Of a stretch of DNA of 6,325 bases, positions 5,115-6,325 are shown piece after piece (position 1 is the stretch's first letter; each line of letters opens with the position of its first letter). A model generated the notes under the pieces. It saw only the letters and a list, made by a program, of their open reading frames with translations, searched no databases and was not told the origin of the DNA. Both the position numbers and the translations under genes were made by a program. Where the stretch lies: positions 88,108 through 94,432 of the forward strand of contig PAHD01000025.1 of the NCBI GenBank assembly GCA_002704685.1, in the 5' to 3' direction. This stretch comes from Fidelibacterota bacterium (GTDB lineage Bacteria > Fidelibacterota > Marinisomatia > SCGC-AAA003-L08 > D37C17).

Positions 5115-6325
5115 TTAATTTTTACAATATTCTAATGAATTATATAAAGAAGTATCAAGCATAAAAAGAATGTCACATTCTTTTTTAGCCTCTCTAAATT
5201 TACCAAGATTAATATATGTTTTAACAAGCATGTGATGAGCTTTTGAATAATCGTAGTTGATTTTTAGAATTGATTTGAAATATTTTGCTGCATTAATATT
5301 ATCTGATATTTCAAAATATGATAATCCTAAACTATATATTGTTTTAACATCCTCATAATCATATAATTCTAAAGCTTTTCGATAATTTATAATTGATTGC
5401 TCGAATTGCTTTAGATTTGCATAACAATCTCCAATAAGTCGATAGCTTATTGGATCATCTTGAATCTTATCAATATATTGTTGAAATTCATAAATAGCTA
5501 AATCATATATTTCCATTTCATTATAAATGATTCCCAATTGATAGTGAAGTATTGGATCATCAAGCGAATAATTCAGTGCTTCTTTTAAGCATATTAATGC
5601 TTGAAGATATTTTTGCTGCCCTCCATATGCTATACCTAATTCAAATAGAATGTCTTTAGATGTAAACCCACAATAAATTGCTTCAATTAAGTATTTTTCA
5701 GATTTTTTATAATCATATAATAAATTTGATATAGATCCAAGTTTGAATAAGACCTCAGTATTATCTTCATTAAATGATAATACTTTTTCATAATATTTTT
5801 GAGCAGCTGAAAAATTATTTAATTTATAAAATGATTCTGCAATTTTTGAATAGTAGATTTCGTTATCAGGAAATTTTTCTATTAATCTGTTATAAGTATC
5901 GATAGATTCTGTAAATCTTTTTTCATACATAAAGATTTCACCTAAAATTTCTAAAATTTCAATGTTATCTGGTTCAAAAATAATAAATTTTCGTAGTGGT
6001 AAAAGCGCTTTTCTGTATTCTTGTTCCTTAAATAATATTTTCCCATATTTATAATTTAGTTCATGGCTATCAATATATTTATAAGCTAATCTATACTCGT
6101 CGATTGCTAAATTAACTTTTAAAATTTGTTCATATATTTTACCTAATTCAAAATGTGCATAGCCATTAAATGGATCAAGTTTTATTGACATATTTAATGC
6201 TTCAAGAGCTTGCTTGTTTTTATCGATTGATTTATATGATTTTCCAAGGTAATAATATGTTTCTGAATTTTTTGAGTTTAGTAATAGCGCTTGAGTCAAT
6301 TCATATATAGATTTTTTATATTCTC
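5115..6325 (-). CDS. Tetratricopeptide repeat (TPR) protein, 5' end beyond the window
   Basis: The C-terminal 402 residues of a longer protein are visible. The frame is open from base 6325 to the TAA at 5117-5115, so the true start lies outside the window. The TTG at 6299-6297 could be read as a start, but it falls inside a repeat helix: the eight codons before it encode EYKKSIYE and continue a normal TPR helix B. Counting from that TTG, I see eleven full units of about 34 residues, near 11-43, 44-77, 78-110, 111-144, 145-178, 179-212, 213-246, 247-280, 281-316, 317-349 and 350-383. They carry the usual pattern (Leu-Gly at helix A, Tyr at the turn, Ala in helix B, Asp-Pro or Asp-Asn between units). 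TPR arrays are scaffolds for protein-protein contact; partner and location cannot be told because any signal peptide or anchor would be in the missing part. Nine T residues follow the stop on the coding strand, without a GC-rich stem. The 52 bp gap to yaaA allows cotranscription. Confidence 0.9.
   Translation of the reverse strand, partial: EYKKSIYELTQALLLNSKNSETYYYLGKSYKSIDKNKQALEALNMSIKLDPFNGYAHFELGKIYEQILKVNLAIDEYRLAYKYIDSHELNYKYGKILFKEQEYRKALLPLRKFIIFEPDNIEILEILGEIFMYEKRFTESIDTYNRLIEKFPDNEIYYSKIAESFYKLNNFSAAQKYYEKVLSFNEDNTEVLFKLGSISNLLYDYKKSEKYLIEAIYCGFTSKDILFELGIAYGGQQKYLQALICLKEALNYSLDDPILHYQLGIIYNEMEIYDLAIYEFQQYIDKIQDDPISYRLIGDCYANLKQFEQSIINYRKALELYDYEDVKTIYSLGLSYFEISDNINAAKYFKSILKINYDYSKAHHMLVKTYINLGKFREAKKECDILFMLDTSLYNSLEYCKN

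Noticed and set aside
5100..5130. T9 run after the TPR stop, with the AT palindrome AAAAATTAATTTTT at the gene end, as an intrinsic terminator
   Set aside because: The palindrome contains only A and T and would form a very weak stem with no GC core, so I do not call it a terminator.

Overview
This 6.3 kb window is strongly AT-rich (well under 30% G+C by eye) and almost entirely coding. The standard code fits: TAA and TAG act as stops, and no frame needs TGA read as an amino acid. The gene families (GldG-like ABC transporter with a DUF4340 partner, YaaA, stand-alone asparaginase domain, long TPR protein) suggest a Gram-negative-type bacterium with a compact, streamlined genome. Low-GC marine gammaproteobacteria, Campylobacterota, Marinimicrobia and Bacteroidota relatives are all possible, and the window cannot decide between them. 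I see no mobile elements, RNA genes, CRISPR arrays or prophage signs.

Layout. Bases 1-108 hold the first 36 codons of an unidentified minus-strand gene that leaves the window on the left. A 53 bp, nearly pure A/T gap separates it from a divergent plus-strand gene (162-665) encoding a one-domain asparaginase-like protein. That gene ends exactly where the next begins to be read from the other side: its TAA ends at 665 and the stop of the convergent minus-strand gene occupies 666-668.

From there to 5062 runs a tight minus-strand operon. In transcription order it is yaaA (peroxide-stress family), ABC ATPase, ABC-2 type permease, GldG-family protein and DUF4340 protein. The junctions are an 8-base overlap, a 4-base gap, a TAATG stop/start overlap and an 11-base overlap. 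This spacing implies one mRNA with coupled translation. The last four genes form a recognisable transporter: a cytosolic ATPase, a six-helix permease, and two membrane-anchored proteins with large domains probably outside the cytoplasmic membrane. Related gene sets are linked to gliding motility in Bacteroidota, but elsewhere the substrate is unknown. YaaA at the head of the operon is the unexpected partner.

Upstream of yaaA lies a 52 bp spacer with a 13 bp tandem repeat. Beyond it is a long tetratricopeptide-repeat protein (5115 to the right edge) whose frame stays open past the window. It is therefore a 5'-truncated gene, not one starting at the TTG near 6299.

I found no clearly new system. 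The points most worth a second look are the yaaA/transporter coupling, the one-domain asparaginase, the abutting convergent stops, and the tandem repeat in front of yaaA.
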